From NCBI GenBank assembly GCA_963712825.1, contig CAVQJP010000016.1, positions 620,001 through 684,000 on the forward strand: a DNA stretch of 64,000 nucleotides. Direction: 5' to 3'. This DNA comes from AP-15 sp963712825. Its GTDB lineage: Bacteria; Pseudomonadota; Alphaproteobacteria; ATCC43930; CGMCC-115725. The notes under the pieces are model-generated. The model searched no databases and was not told the DNA's origin. It saw only the letters and a program-made list of their open reading frames with translations. Shown piece after piece: positions 44,030-53,279 of this stretch (position 1 is its first letter; the number at the start of each line of letters is the position of its first letter). The position numbers and the translations under genes were made by a program.

Positions 44030-44781
44030 GCGGGCCGGCGCTCGAAACGCGGGGGCTCGGCAAGAGCTTTGGCGCGCTTACGGTCGCCAGTGCGATCGAT
44101 TTTCGCCTCGATGCCGGCGCGCGGCACGCGCTGATCGGACCGAACGGCGCCGGCAAGACCAGCTTTGTCAATCTCGTAACCGGCGCCTTGTCGCCGAGCG
44201 CCGGGCACATTCTGCTCGACGGCGCCGAGGTTACCGGGCTGTCTCAGGCGGCACGTGTGAAGCGCGGTCTCGTCCGCACCTTTCAGATAACCCAGCTGTT
44301 TCGCGGTCTGAGCGCGCTCGAAAACGTGGCCCTCGCCGTCTGCGAGCGCCACGGCCTCGGCGGCGGCCTTTGGCGCGCTGCCGGAGATCACCGCGCCGCG
44401 ATCGAGGAGGCCTACGCTCTGCTCGAACGGATGGGTCTCGCCGACGAGGCATTGCGGCCGGTCGCCACCCTCGCCTACGGCCGCCAGCGGTTGACCGAGC
44501 TCGCGGTGGCGCTCGGCTTGGCGCCCAAGGTGTTGCTGCTCGACGAGCCGGCGGCCGGGGTGCCGTCAGGCGAAAGCGCCCGCATCATCGAGGCGGTCGA
44601 AGGCCTGCCCGCCGACATCGCCCTCCTGATCATCGAGCACGACATGGATCTGGTGTTTCGTCTGGCGCGGCGGATCACCGTGCTGGTGCAGGGGCGCGTG
44701 CTGGTCGAAGGGCCGCCCGCCGAGATCGCCGCCGACCCGCGGGTGCGGCAGGTCTATCTCGGGGAACGGCCACGCCGGTGA
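44026..44781 (+). CDS. livG: Branched-chain-type ABC ATPase LivG
   Basis: A 251-residue ATP-binding subunit. Walker A is GPNGAGKTS, followed by the Q-loop region RTFQITQLFRGLSALENV typical of LivG. The signature helix reads LAYGRQRLTELAVAL, the usual YG-Q-R variant of this group, and Walker B is VLLLDEPAAGV, then the H-loop IIEHDMDLVF. The ATG overlaps the livM stop (ATGA) and its own stop overlaps livF, so all four transport genes are coupled. Confidence 0.94.
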   Translation: MSGPALETRGLGKSFGALTVASAIDFRLDAGARHALIGPNGAGKTSFVNLVTGALSPSAGHILLDGAEVTGLSQAARVKRGLVRTFQITQLFRGLSALENVALAVCERHGLGGGLWRAAGDHRAAIEEAYALLERMGLADEALRPVATLAYGRQRLTELAVALGLAPKVLLLDEPAAGVPSGESARIIEAVEGLPADIALLIIEHDMDLVFRLARRITVLVQGRVLVEGPPAEIAADPRVRQVYLGERPRR

Positions 44782-45515
44782 ACGCTCCGGGGAATGCCGC
44801 CGAGGGTCTGGTCCTGGCGGGCGTGTCGGCTGGCTACGGCGAGACCATCGTCCTGGAAGCGATTTCGCTCGCTCTGCCGGCGGGCGGGACGTTGGCGCTG
44901 CTCGGCCGCAACGGGGTCGGCAAGACGACCCTTCTGGCCACAATCATCGGCCATACGAGGTTGCGCGCCGGCTCGATCCGCTTTGCTGGCCGCGAGATCG
45001 CGGCCCTGCCGCCGTTTCGCCGGGCGCGGCTCGGCATCGGCTTTGTGCCCCAGGAGCGCGAGATTTTTGCGTCGCTGACCGTCGCGGAGAACCTGCTCGT
45101 CGCCGGGCGGCCGGGGCGATGGTCGCTCGACCGGGTCTACGACTTCTTCCCGTCGCTCGCCGAGCGCCGGCATCACCGCGGCAACCAGCTTTCGGGTGGC
45201 GAGCAGCAGATGCTGGCGATCGGCCGGGCGCTGATGGGCAACCCGTCCGTCCTGTTGATGGACGAGCCGCTCGAAGGGTTGGCCCCAGTCATCGTCGATA
45301 CGCTCCTCGCCGGCCTCGACCGGCTGAAGCGCGAAGACGAGCTGGCATTGCTGCTGGTCGAGCAGCACGCCCACCTCGCACTGGAGCTGGCGCAGCAGGC
45401 GATCGTTCTCGACCGTGGTGCTGTCGTATTCTCCGGGCCGGCCGGCGAGCTGCTCGCCGCCCCCGACCGTCTCGACGCGCTGATCAGCGTCGCCGGTCGC
45501 CGCACCGGCGAGTGA
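44778..45515 (+). CDS. livF: Branched-chain-type ABC ATPase LivF
   Basis: A 245-residue ATP-binding subunit. Walker A is GRNGVGKTTLL, the Q-loop region GFVPQEREIFASLTVAENL, signature LSGGEQQMLAIGRAL, Walker B VLLMDEPLEGL and H-loop LVEQHAHLAL. The start is GTG 44778, overlapping livG by four bases. It is the last gene of the liv operon, convergent with the SDR gene 20 bases away. Confidence 0.94.
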   Translation: MNAPGNAAEGLVLAGVSAGYGETIVLEAISLALPAGGTLALLGRNGVGKTTLLATIIGHTRLRAGSIRFAGREIAALPPFRRARLGIGFVPQEREIFASLTVAENLLVAGRPGRWSLDRVYDFFPSLAERRHHRGNQLSGGEQQMLAIGRALMGNPSVLLMDEPLEGLAPVIVDTLLAGLDRLKREDELALLLVEQHAHLALELAQQAIVLDRGAVVFSGPAGELLAAPDRLDALISVAGRRTGE

Positions 45516-45535
45516 GCCGACGACCCTCAATTTTC

Positions 45536-46270
45536 TTATCTGGCGGCGGCGGCGACGAGATCGCCGTTGCGGATGCATTCGGGCGAGGCGAGATCGACGA
45601 AGAGATCGGCGACGCTTTCCGGCGGCGGCAGCGTGTTCGGGTCCTCGCCGGGGAAGGCGCGGGCGCGCAGCCTCGTGCGCAACGGGCCGGGATCGACCAG
45701 ATTGGCCCGCACGCGGGTCTTGGCGATTTCGGCGGCGTAGATTTTGACCAGCATTTCGAGCCCGGTCTTGCTGACCGCGTAGGGTCCCCAATAGGCGAGG
45801 GTGTCGCGCCCGATCCCGCTCGTCACAAAGATGGCACGGCCGGCGGGCGCCCCCCGCAGCAACGGGTCCATCGCCCGGATCAAACGCCAGTTGGCGTTCA
45901 GGTTGACATCCATGACTTCGGCCCAGATCTCGGGCGGAATGTGCCCGAGCGGCGAGAAGATGCCGAACGCGCCGGCATTCCCGACCAGAATGTCGAGGCG
46001 CCCGTAGCGGTCGAGGAGAGCCGCCGCCAACTCGTCGATCTTGGCCGGCTGGCGCAGATCGAGCGGGACGAGGGTGGCGGTGCCGCCTGCCGCGCGGATC
46101 GCGTCGTCGACTTCCTCGAGGCCGCCGACGGTGCGCGCCGCCAACACCACATGCGCTCCTTCGCCGGCGAAGCGCAGCGCCACCGCGGCGCCAAGCCCGC
46201 GCGAGGCGCCGGTGATCAGCGCGACCTTGCCGGCCAGCCGCCCGCTCACCGGCTCGCCCGGCGATTCCAT
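45536..46270 (-). CDS. Short-chain dehydrogenase/reductase
   Basis: A 244-residue NAD(P)-dependent oxidoreductase with a Rossmann fold. It has the cofactor motif TGASRGLG (about 20-27), the NAG motif in VGNAGAFGIF, and catalytic YAVSK, with the serine of VTSGIG upstream. An arginine after the second strand (AARTVGG) hints at NADPH. It is the final gene of the row that begins with alr; an SDR downstream of purF is common in Alphaproteobacteria. The substrate is unknown. Confidence 0.92.
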   Translation of the reverse strand: MESPGEPVSGRLAGKVALITGASRGLGAAVALRFAGEGAHVVLAARTVGGLEEVDDAIRAAGGTATLVPLDLRQPAKIDELAAALLDRYGRLDILVGNAGAFGIFSPLGHIPPEIWAEVMDVNLNANWRLIRAMDPLLRGAPAGRAIFVTSGIGRDTLAYWGPYAVSKTGLEMLVKIYAAEIAKTRVRANLVDPGPLRTRLRARAFPGEDPNTLPPPESVADLFVDLASPECIRNGDLVAAAAR

Positions 46271-46309
46271 TTCGCAACCGACCGGCGCTGCTCGGCTACG
46301 CAGAGCGGG

Positions 46310-46603
46310 TCAGGCTGCAAGCGGCTTGACTTCAGTATCGAGCCTGGAGCCCAAAGCGGCGGCGGCGGTTTCCAGCTCGTAACCACGCTGCATGTTGAGC
46401 CAGAACTCCGGCGTCGTCCCGAAATACCGAGCAAGTCGGAGCGCCGTATCTCCGGTGATCCCGCGCCGCTCGGCAAGGATTGCCTGCACCCGCGTCACCG
46501 GGACCCCGATGTCCTTGGCCGATCGGTACGCGGTGAGGCCCAACGGCTTCAGGAACTCTTCGCGAAGCTGCTCTCCTGGGTGGATCGGTGGCAGGTCACG
46601 CAT
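46310..46603 (-). CDS. HigA-like XRE antitoxin, without visible toxin
   Basis: A 97-residue HigA/VapI-type regulator. It begins MRDLPPIHPGEQLREEFLKP, has a helix-turn-helix (SAKDIGVPVTRVQAILAER, TGDTALRLARYFGTTPEFWL) and ends with LNMQRGYELETAAAALG, all typical of HigA. In the usual operon a HigB RelE-like toxin lies directly upstream, but here only 70 bases separate it from purF and no toxin frame is present. It is a solitary antitoxin or a remnant. An in-frame ATG at 46621 would add six residues. Confidence 0.85.
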   Translation of the reverse strand: MRDLPPIHPGEQLREEFLKPLGLTAYRSAKDIGVPVTRVQAILAERRGITGDTALRLARYFGTTPEFWLNMQRGYELETAAAALGSRLDTEVKPLAA

Positions 46604-46673
46604 GACATCACCTCCGGACATGCGAGCGGCCGGACCACGCGGTCGGGCCCATCTTGGTCGTCGATCCCGATGT

Positions 46674-48174
46674 TCAGGCCGGCTCGGCCAGCAGCGATAA
46701 TTGCACCGAGACCTTGCCGTTTTCGGCGTCGACTAGCGGGATCGGGTAGTCGCCGGTAAAGCAGGCGTCGCAAAAGCGTGGGCTCAGCGGGTCGCGCCGC
46801 GCCGCGCCCATCGCGCGGTAGAGCCCGTCAAGCGACAAAAAAGCGAGGCTGTCGACGCCGATATAGTCGGCCATCGCGGCCACGTCGTAGCGGGCGGCGA
46901 GCAGCTGGTCGCGCTCCGGCGTGGCGATGCCGTAATAGCAGGGATGGGTTGTCGGCGGGCTTGAGATCCGCATGTGGACTTCGCGGGCGCCGGCGCGCCG
47001 CACCATCTCGACGATTTTGATCGAGGTGGTGCCGCGCACAATCGAAATCGTCGACCAGAATGACCCGCTTGCCGGCGAGGTTGGCGCGGCTGGCATTGTG
47101 CTTGAGGCGCACGCCGAGGTGGCGGATCTGGTCGGTCGGCTCGATAAAGGTGCGGCCGACGTAATGGTTGCGGATGATGCCGAGCTCGAACGGTATTCCC
47201 GATTCCTGCGAATAGCCGAGCGCGGCCGGCACGCCTGAATCCGGGACCGGCACGACGATGTCGGCGTCGACATGGCTCTCGCGGGCGAGCTCGCGGCCGA
47301 TGCGCTTGCGCGCCTCGTAGACGCTGGTGCCCTCGACGACGCTGTCGGGCCGCGCAAAATAGATGTGCTCGAAAACGCAGAAGCGGCTTTCGCGGTGGCC
47401 GAACGGCATCAGGCTCCTGACCCCAGCCGCGCCGATGATGACGATCTCGCCGGCCTCGACATCGCGCACGAAATCGGCGCCGATGATGTCGAGCGCGCAT
47501 GTTTCCGACGCCAGTATCCAGGCCTCGCCGAGCCTTCCCAGCACCAGCGGGCGTACGCCCAGCGGGTCGCGCACGCCGATGATCTCGTCCTGCGACAATG
47601 CCGCCAGCGAGTAGGCGCCCTGGACCTGGCGCAAGGCGTCGATCAGCCGGTCGACGACGGTTTCCTTCAGGCTCGTCGCGATCAGGTGGACGATGACCTC
47701 GGTGTCGCTCGTCGACTGAAAAAGGCTGCCGCGGTGCACCAGCCGGCGGCGCAATTGGTAGGAGTTGGTCAGGTTGCCGTTGTGGCAGATGGCGAGCCCG
47801 CCAAATTCGAAATCGGCGAACAGCGGCTGCACGTTGCGCATCGCCACTTCGCCTGTCGTCGCATATCGGACATGGCCGATCGCGGCGTGTCCGGGCAGGC
47901 GGGCGATGACCTCCTTCGAGCTGAAATTGTCGCTGACCTGGCCCATGCCGCGATGCGCGTTGAACTGCTCGCCGTCATAGGCGACGATCCCGGCCGCTTC
48001 CTGGCCGCGATGCTGCAGCGCGTGCAGGCCGAGTGCGACGAGAGCCGCAGCGTCGGGATGCCCGTAGACGCCAAACACCCCGCATTCTTCATGCAGGTGG
48101 TCGGTGTCGGGCGGATGGTCGTTGGGCAGCCCGGCGCTCGGGGAAGCAGGGCCGACGGGATCGGTCTCGGGCAT
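46674..48174 (-). CDS. purF: Amidophosphoribosyltransferase PurF (one-base frameshift as given)
   Basis: First committed step of purine synthesis: PRPP and glutamine to phosphoribosylamine. The N-terminal nucleophile is C31 in EECGVFGVYGH, after a leader that is normally cleaved. The glutaminase part runs to about 260, then the PRPP site in VILVDDSIVRGTTS. In the given sequence one A too many at 47045-47047 breaks the frame inside that PRPP loop. Removing it gives exactly 500 codons and restores conserved sequence to the stop. Purine synthesis needs this gene, so a sequencing error in a short homopolymer is likely. GAGGA precedes ATG 48174. Confidence 0.9.
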
Positions 48175-48251
48175 CGGCGATCCTCGCGTCGTTTCAACTG
48201 ACATGGTCACGCGGGTCTCCGAATGCGAGTGTGCGGCCGTGCCGCACCCCT

Positions 48252-48917
48252 TCAGTGCGCGTTGTCGATCAGCCGGTTCAGCTCGCGCTGATCGGCCGGT
48301 TTGTAGTTCGGCGCCGGGACGTCCTGCGGCCTGGGCGGGATCGGGACGGCCGGGCTCGACAGCGCCCCGATCGCGTCATGGGCCGCCTTTGCCTCTCCGA
48401 AAGTGCGTTGAGCGTCGTCGACCGCCGACGCGCTCTTTACCTGCAGCGAAGCAGGCAGCACGCCGCGCAGCATGTCGGCGCCTTGCACGAGCAGCGGCTG
48501 GCTCCTGGCGTCGCGCAGCCAGGCCGGGCGGTCGGTCGGCGGCAGGGTGATGTCAATCACAAAATAGGCGATCGAAACCAGCACCACGCCGCGAGCGACG
48601 CCGAAGATCAACCCCAGGGTCCGGTCGATCGGGGTCAACGCGCTCCACTGCACAAAGCGGGCGGTCGACCCGGTCAGGATGGTCAAGCCGATCAGCGACA
48701 CCAAAAACAGCCCGGCGCCGGCGATCAGATCGGCGAGCAGCGGTGTCGTCACAAATTTCGCGACGATCCCGTCGACATAATGGAACCCGTAGAGCGTGAT
48801 CAGCGCGGCGCCGCCCCAGGCGACGATCGACAGGGCTTCACGCGCAAAGCCGCGGGCAAACGCGAACAGCGCCGACAACAAGATGACGGCGAGAACCGCG
48901 AGGTCGACCGGGTTCAC
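48252..48917 (-). CDS. cvpA: CvpA family membrane protein
   Basis: A 221-residue inner-membrane protein with four N-terminal spans: LAVLAVILLSALFAFARGF, IVAWGGAALITLYGF, AGAGLFLVSLIGLTIL, and GVARGVVLVSIAYFVIDITL. The phrase LTPIDRTLGLIFGVARG is the family signature. The C-terminal tail is Pro-rich and cytoplasmic or disordered. CvpA proteins affect colicin V export, envelope stress tolerance and purine-operon expression. The place between radA and purF is conserved in this class; its ATG overlaps the radA stop by four bases. Confidence 0.95.
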   Translation of the reverse strand: MNPVDLAVLAVILLSALFAFARGFAREALSIVAWGGAALITLYGFHYVDGIVAKFVTTPLLADLIAGAGLFLVSLIGLTILTGSTARFVQWSALTPIDRTLGLIFGVARGVVLVSIAYFVIDITLPPTDRPAWLRDARSQPLLVQGADMLRGVLPASLQVKSASAVDDAQRTFGEAKAAHDAIGALSSPAVPIPPRPQDVPAPNYKPADQRELNRLIDNAH

Positions 48918-50374
48918 GAGGCGATCCCGATCCGCTCGCGACGCAGCGGCGCGCGCTTTGGAGACAGGCGCGCGACGAGATCGCTCAACTGGGCGATCCC
49001 GACGATCGCGAGCCCGGCCTCGCGCGGCTTGCGGCCGGAGCGGCGCGGCATCCAGGCTCCGGCAAAGCCGAGCTTCGCCGCTTCCTTGAGCCGGGCCTCG
49101 CCGTGACCAACCGGGCGGACCTCGCCCGACAGCGCGATCTCGCCAAAGACGACGGTGTCGTCCGGCACCGGCGTCTCGCTCAGCGCCGAGAGCAATGCCG
49201 CGGCGACCGCCAGGTCGGCCGCCGGCTCGGCGATCCGCAACCCGCCGGCGATGTTCAGGTAGATGTCGTTGGCCCCGACCGCGAGGCCGCAGCGGGCGTC
49301 GAGCACCGCAGTGATCATCGCCAGCCGCGTCCCGTCCCAGCCGACGACCGCGCGCCGCGGCGTGCCGAGCACGGCCGGCGCCACCAGCGCCTGCACCTCG
49401 ACCAGCACCGGCCGCGTCCCTTCCATGCCGGCGAACACCGCCGAGCCGCTGACCGGCGCGGCGGCAGCGCCTTGACCCTCTTCGTCGAGCGCATCGGCGC
49501 CATGACGGCCGCCGAGAAACAGCGCCGACGGGTTCGGCACCTCGACCAGGCCGCCGTCGCTCATCTCGAAGACGCCGATCTCGTCGGTGGCGCCGAAACG
49601 GTTTTTGACCGCGCGCAGAATGCGAAAGCGGTGCCCGCGTTCACCTTCGAAATAGAGCACCGTGTCGACCATGTGCTCGAGCACGCGCGGCCCGGCGATC
49701 AGCCCTTCCTTGGTGACGTGGCCGACCAGCACCAGCACAAACCCGCGCCGCTTGGCGAGCCGGATCAGCTCCTGCGCCGCACCGCGCACCTGGCTGACGG
49801 TGCCAGGCGCGCTGTCGAGCGTGTCGAGATACATCGTCTGGATCGAATCGACGATGACGAGATCGGGCGCGTCGTCGCTGTCGATCGAGGCGAGGATGTC
49901 GCGCACATTGCTCGACGCCGCGAGCATGACCGGGCTCTGCGCGACGCCGAGCCGCTCGGCGCGCAGGCGAACCTGGTCGATCGCCTCCTCGCCGGTGATG
50001 TAGGCGGCGCGCGCCTTGCCATCGCTGCCGGTGGACGAGGCGATCGCGGCGGCGGCCTGCAGCAGCAGTGTGGATTTACCGATGCCGGGGTCGCCGCCGA
50101 CCAGGATCGCCGAGCCCGGCACAAACCCGCCGCCGCAGACGCGGTCGAGCTCGGCGATGCCGGTGCGCCGCCGCGGCGGCAGCATGCCGGGTCCGGTCAG
50201 CCCGACAAAGCCGAGCGCGCGGCCGCCGCCGGCCTTCAACCCCTTGGGCACCGCCTCGCGCGGCAATTCCTCGATCAGGCTGTTCCAGGCGCCGCAGCCG
50301 TCGCAGCGGCCGGTCCACTTGGCGTGCACCGCACCGCATTGCTGACAGGCATAGCGCGGCTGCCCCCGGGCCAT
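48914..50374 (-). CDS. radA: DNA repair protein RadA
   Basis: A RecA-like ATPase that drives branch migration in homologous recombination; 486 residues. The N-terminal zinc finger has C10, C13, C24 and C27. The Walker A is GGDPGIGKST, and the RadA-specific KNRFG motif is present in VKNRFGATDE. The C-terminal third is a Lon-protease-like domain (DARCGLAVGANDIYLNIAGG) without protease residues. It lies 42 bases behind the MlaF-like gene and overlaps cvpA. Confidence 0.96.
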   Translation of the reverse strand: MARGQPRYACQQCGAVHAKWTGRCDGCGAWNSLIEELPREAVPKGLKAGGGRALGFVGLTGPGMLPPRRRTGIAELDRVCGGGFVPGSAILVGGDPGIGKSTLLLQAAAAIASSTGSDGKARAAYITGEEAIDQVRLRAERLGVAQSPVMLAASSNVRDILASIDSDDAPDLVIVDSIQTMYLDTLDSAPGTVSQVRGAAQELIRLAKRRGFVLVLVGHVTKEGLIAGPRVLEHMVDTVLYFEGERGHRFRILRAVKNRFGATDEIGVFEMSDGGLVEVPNPSALFLGGRHGADALDEEGQGAAAAPVSGSAVFAGMEGTRPVLVEVQALVAPAVLGTPRRAVVGWDGTRLAMITAVLDARCGLAVGANDIYLNIAGGLRIAEPAADLAVAAALLSALSETPVPDDTVVFGEIALSGEVRPVGHGEARLKEAAKLGFAGAWMPRRSGRKPREAGLAIVGIAQLSDLVARLSPKRAPLRRERIGIAS

Positions 50375-50416
50375 CGGCTCAACCCCCCCGCAACCGGCGC
50401 GAAATTGCGAGCGCGG

Positions 50417-51208
50417 TCACAGGGCGCGCACCTCCATGTGAATGGGCCCGTCGGCCCGCCCGTTGATGAACTGGTCGACAAACGGGTTGCCGGAGCGGTC
50501 GATCTCGGCCGCGGGCCCGTGCCAGATGATCCGCCCCTTGTGGATCATCGCGATGCGGTCGGCGATCTTGCGGGCGCTGACCATGTCGTGGGTGATCGAG
50601 ACCGCGGTGGCGCCCAGCTCGCGCACGCATTTGAGAATGAGGTCGTTGATCACGTCGGCCATGATCGGGTCGAGACCGGTTGTCGGCTCGTCGAAAAAGA
50701 TGATTTCAGGATCGGCTGCGATCGCGCGCGCCAACGCCACCCGCTTTTGCATGCCGCCGGACAGCTCGGCCGGGCGCAGCTCGGCTACTTCCGGGCCGAG
50801 CCCGACGGCACCGAGCTTGCCGAGGGCGATCTGTTTCGCCGCATCCCGCTCCATGCCGCGCCCCTGGACCAACCCGAACGCGACATTCTCCCACACCAGC
50901 AGCGAGTCGAACAGGGCGCTGCCTTGAAACAGCATGCCGCATTTCTGCAACAGCAGTTCGCGCGCCCGGCGCCGCAGCCGTGCGGTTTCGGCGCCGTCGA
51001 TCGCGACCGACCCGGCGTCCGGTCGCAGCAGACCGAGAATGCATTTGACCATGACCGACTTGCCGGTGCCCGAGCCGCCGATCACGACCAGGCTCTCGCC
51101 GGCGGCGCAATCGATGTCGAGGCCGTCGAGCACGCGGTTGCGGCCAAAAGATTTGTGCAGCCCACGCACCGCAATCTTGGGCGTGGGCGCGCCGGCCGAC
51201 CCGCTCAT
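50417..51208 (-). CDS. mlaF: MlaF-like ABC ATPase for lipid transport
   Basis: A 263-residue ATPase of the retrograde phospholipid (Mla) or toluene-tolerance type. Walker A is GGSGTGKSV, signature LSGGMQKRVALARAI, Walker B IIFFDEPTTGLDPI and the H-loop SITHDMVSA. The MlaF-like C-terminal HKGRIIWHGPAAEI is present. Its start overlaps mlaE by four bases. The MlaD, MlaC and MlaB partners are not in this window, so they must lie elsewhere if the complex is complete. Confidence 0.92.
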   Translation of the reverse strand: MSGSAGAPTPKIAVRGLHKSFGRNRVLDGLDIDCAAGESLVVIGGSGTGKSVMVKCILGLLRPDAGSVAIDGAETARLRRRARELLLQKCGMLFQGSALFDSLLVWENVAFGLVQGRGMERDAAKQIALGKLGAVGLGPEVAELRPAELSGGMQKRVALARAIAADPEIIFFDEPTTGLDPIMADVINDLILKCVRELGATAVSITHDMVSARKIADRIAMIHKGRIIWHGPAAEIDRSGNPFVDQFINGRADGPIHMEVRAL

Positions 51209-51981
51209 CGCGCGAACAGCGCCTGGGTGATGCCGTAGTCGAAGACGAGGATCAGGATCGACGCCGAAACCACCGCATAGGTCGTCGCCTGGCCCACGCC
51301 GTGCGCCCCGCCGCGCGAGTTGTAGCCGTGATAGCAGCCCATCAGCGCGACGATAAAGCCAAACACTGCGGCCTTGACGAGGCCGGAGACGACATCGCTC
51401 GTCTCCAGATACTGCTCGGTGCGGGCGAGATAGGCCGCGGGGTTGAAGCCGAACTTGTAGACCCCGACGAGATAGCCGCCAAAGACGCCGATGACGTCGG
51501 CGACGACGACGAGCAGAGGCAGAGTGACAAGCCCGGCCAGCAGCCTCGGCAGCACCAGATAGCGCAACGGGTCCGTCGAGAGGGTGGTCAGCGCGTCGAT
51601 CTGGTCGGTGACGCGCATCGTGCCGATCTCGGCTGCCATCGCGGCGCCGACGCGGCCCGCGACCATCAGCCCGGCGATCACCGGGCCGAGCTCGCGGGTA
51701 ACCGACAGCACGACGACGGTCGCCACGGCACTCTCGGCGGCAAAGCGGCTGAACCCGGTGTAGGATTGCAGCGCCAGCACCATGCCGGTGAAAATCGCGG
51801 TCAGCCCGACAACCGGCAGCGAGAAATAGCCGATGTCGAGCATCTGGCGCAGGATCACCCGCGGATAAAACGGCGGCGAGAACGCCGTCGCCAACGCCGT
51901 CAACGCAAAGATCACAATCTGCCCGGTCGCCGCGAGAAAGCCGAGAAAGGCGGCGCCGATCGAAGCGAGGGCTTTCAGCAT
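51205..51981 (-). CDS. mlaE: MlaE-like lipid ABC permease
   Basis: A 258-residue inner-membrane permease with about five spans. Family marks are GMVLALQSYTGFSRF, VTRELGPVIAGLMVAGRVGAAMAAEIGTM and DQIDALTTLSTDPLRYLVLPR. With the ATPase it powers phospholipid movement between the inner membrane and the MlaD ring. The ATG overlaps the end of alr by seven bases. Co-location with alr ties envelope lipid care to cell-wall precursor supply, but only by position. Confidence 0.94.
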   Translation of the reverse strand: MLKALASIGAAFLGFLAATGQIVIFALTALATAFSPPFYPRVILRQMLDIGYFSLPVVGLTAIFTGMVLALQSYTGFSRFAAESAVATVVVLSVTRELGPVIAGLMVAGRVGAAMAAEIGTMRVTDQIDALTTLSTDPLRYLVLPRLLAGLVTLPLLVVVADVIGVFGGYLVGVYKFGFNPAAYLARTEQYLETSDVVSGLVKAAVFGFIVALMGCYHGYNSRGGAHGVGQATTYAVVSASILILVFDYGITQALFAR

Positions 51982-53102
51982 AAGGACGGCAGACCAGAAG
52001 CGCCGCGATAAACCCGATGATAGCGCCGGCCGAGCGCGGTCAGGATCTCGTAGCCGATGGTTCCGGCATCGACGGCGGCGGCGTCAACTCCGTGCTCGTC
52101 ACCCAACAGCTCGACAAAGCCGCCGGGCCGCGCGACCGACGGGTCTACGGCGGAAACGTCGAAGACTGCGAGATCCATCGAGACCCGACCGAGAAGCGGA
52201 ACACGGACGCCGTCGATGCGGCCAGATCCGCGACGGCTGAGCGAGCGCAGCCAACCATCCGCGTAACCGACCGCGACGGTCGCCAAGCGGCCCGCCCCGG
52301 CCATCACGTGCGTCGCACCGTAGCCAACCGGCTGACCGGCGTCAACGTCGCGGACTTGCAGGATCCGCGCCTTCAGGCGGACAATTTGGCGCATCGGGTT
52401 GGGCCGGCCCGGCTGCGGATTGACGCCGTAGAGCGCCGCTCCCGGCCGGACAAAATCGAAATGGTATTCGCGACCGAGAAAGATACCGGACGAGGCCGCC
52501 AGGCTCGCCGGCACGCCGCCGAGGCGGCATCGCGCCGAAAGGAAACGCGTGCGCTGCTCCTGGTTCAGCTCGTTCGCCGGCTCGTCGGCGCAGGCGAGAT
52601 GGCTCAGCAATGCCCGCCAGCAGATCGTCCCCGACCGCCCGAGGTGGTCGGCGAGGCGATCGAACTCGCGCGCGGTCAAGCCGAGACGGGCCATTCCGGT
52701 GTCGAGGTGCAGCATCGCCGGCAAAGTTCCGCGCGCCGCGGCAAGGTGCTTCCATTCGGCGATCTGGCCGGGGGCGTTCAGCACCGGGACAAGGCGGGCT
52801 GCGGCGAACTCCTCGGCAGAACCCGGCACCGGCCCGTTGAGCACTGCGATCTCGCATGGTTCCGAGAGGGTCTCGCGCAAACCCATCCCCTCGTCGAGGG
52901 TGGCGACAAAAAAGCGCCGGCATCCGGCCGCGGCCAGCGCAGCGGTGACGACCGCGGCGCCCAAGCCGTAGCCGTCGGCCTTGACCACCGCGGCGCACTC
53001 CGCCGGAGCCACCCGCTGCGCCAGAAAGCGCCAGTTCGCGACAATGCCCGCGATATCGATTTCGAGCACCGCAGATGCACGGTCGGCCGGGTCGGTTCCC
53101 AT
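51975..53102 (-). CDS. alr: Alanine racemase
   Basis: A PLP enzyme interconverting L- and D-alanine for peptidoglycan; 375 residues. The PLP lysine is K41 in VVKADGYGLGA and the second catalytic base is Y261 in GYGATHV. The C-terminal barrel has VAVGYADGWLRSLSRRG and VPLLGRVSMDLAVFDVS. ATG 53102 gives the normal length; the frame is open far upstream without family sequence. It heads the alr-mlaE-mlaF-radA-cvpA-purF row. dnaB, often next to alr in this class, is absent here. Confidence 0.95.
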   Translation of the reverse strand: MGTDPADRASAVLEIDIAGIVANWRFLAQRVAPAECAAVVKADGYGLGAAVVTAALAAAGCRRFFVATLDEGMGLRETLSEPCEIAVLNGPVPGSAEEFAAARLVPVLNAPGQIAEWKHLAAARGTLPAMLHLDTGMARLGLTAREFDRLADHLGRSGTICWRALLSHLACADEPANELNQEQRTRFLSARCRLGGVPASLAASSGIFLGREYHFDFVRPGAALYGVNPQPGRPNPMRQIVRLKARILQVRDVDAGQPVGYGATHVMAGAGRLATVAVGYADGWLRSLSRRGSGRIDGVRVPLLGRVSMDLAVFDVSAVDPSVARPGGFVELLGDEHGVDAAAVDAGTIGYEILTALGRRYHRVYRGASGLPSLC

Positions 53103-53279
53103 GTCCGTCCTCGATTTCGCCGCGAAGGATGATCGCCGATTTGATCTCAGATCGGGCAGACACCGCAAATTCCGATCGGCCCACGGCGGAGCACAGTCGA
53201 TTTTGGTCCGACAAACGCCTGGACCAAAGCGATGCCGCGGGCGCAGGTTTGCGGGCGCAGGTGAGCAAAGAGGAATGAA

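Noticed and set aside
46604..46673. A HigB toxin upstream of the HigA-like gene
   Set aside because: Only 70 bases separate it from purF, and no RelE-like frame is found there.
49103..51238. A 711-codon plus-strand open frame opposite radA and mlaF
   Set aside because: It is antisense to conserved genes with intact motifs and shows no domain pattern.
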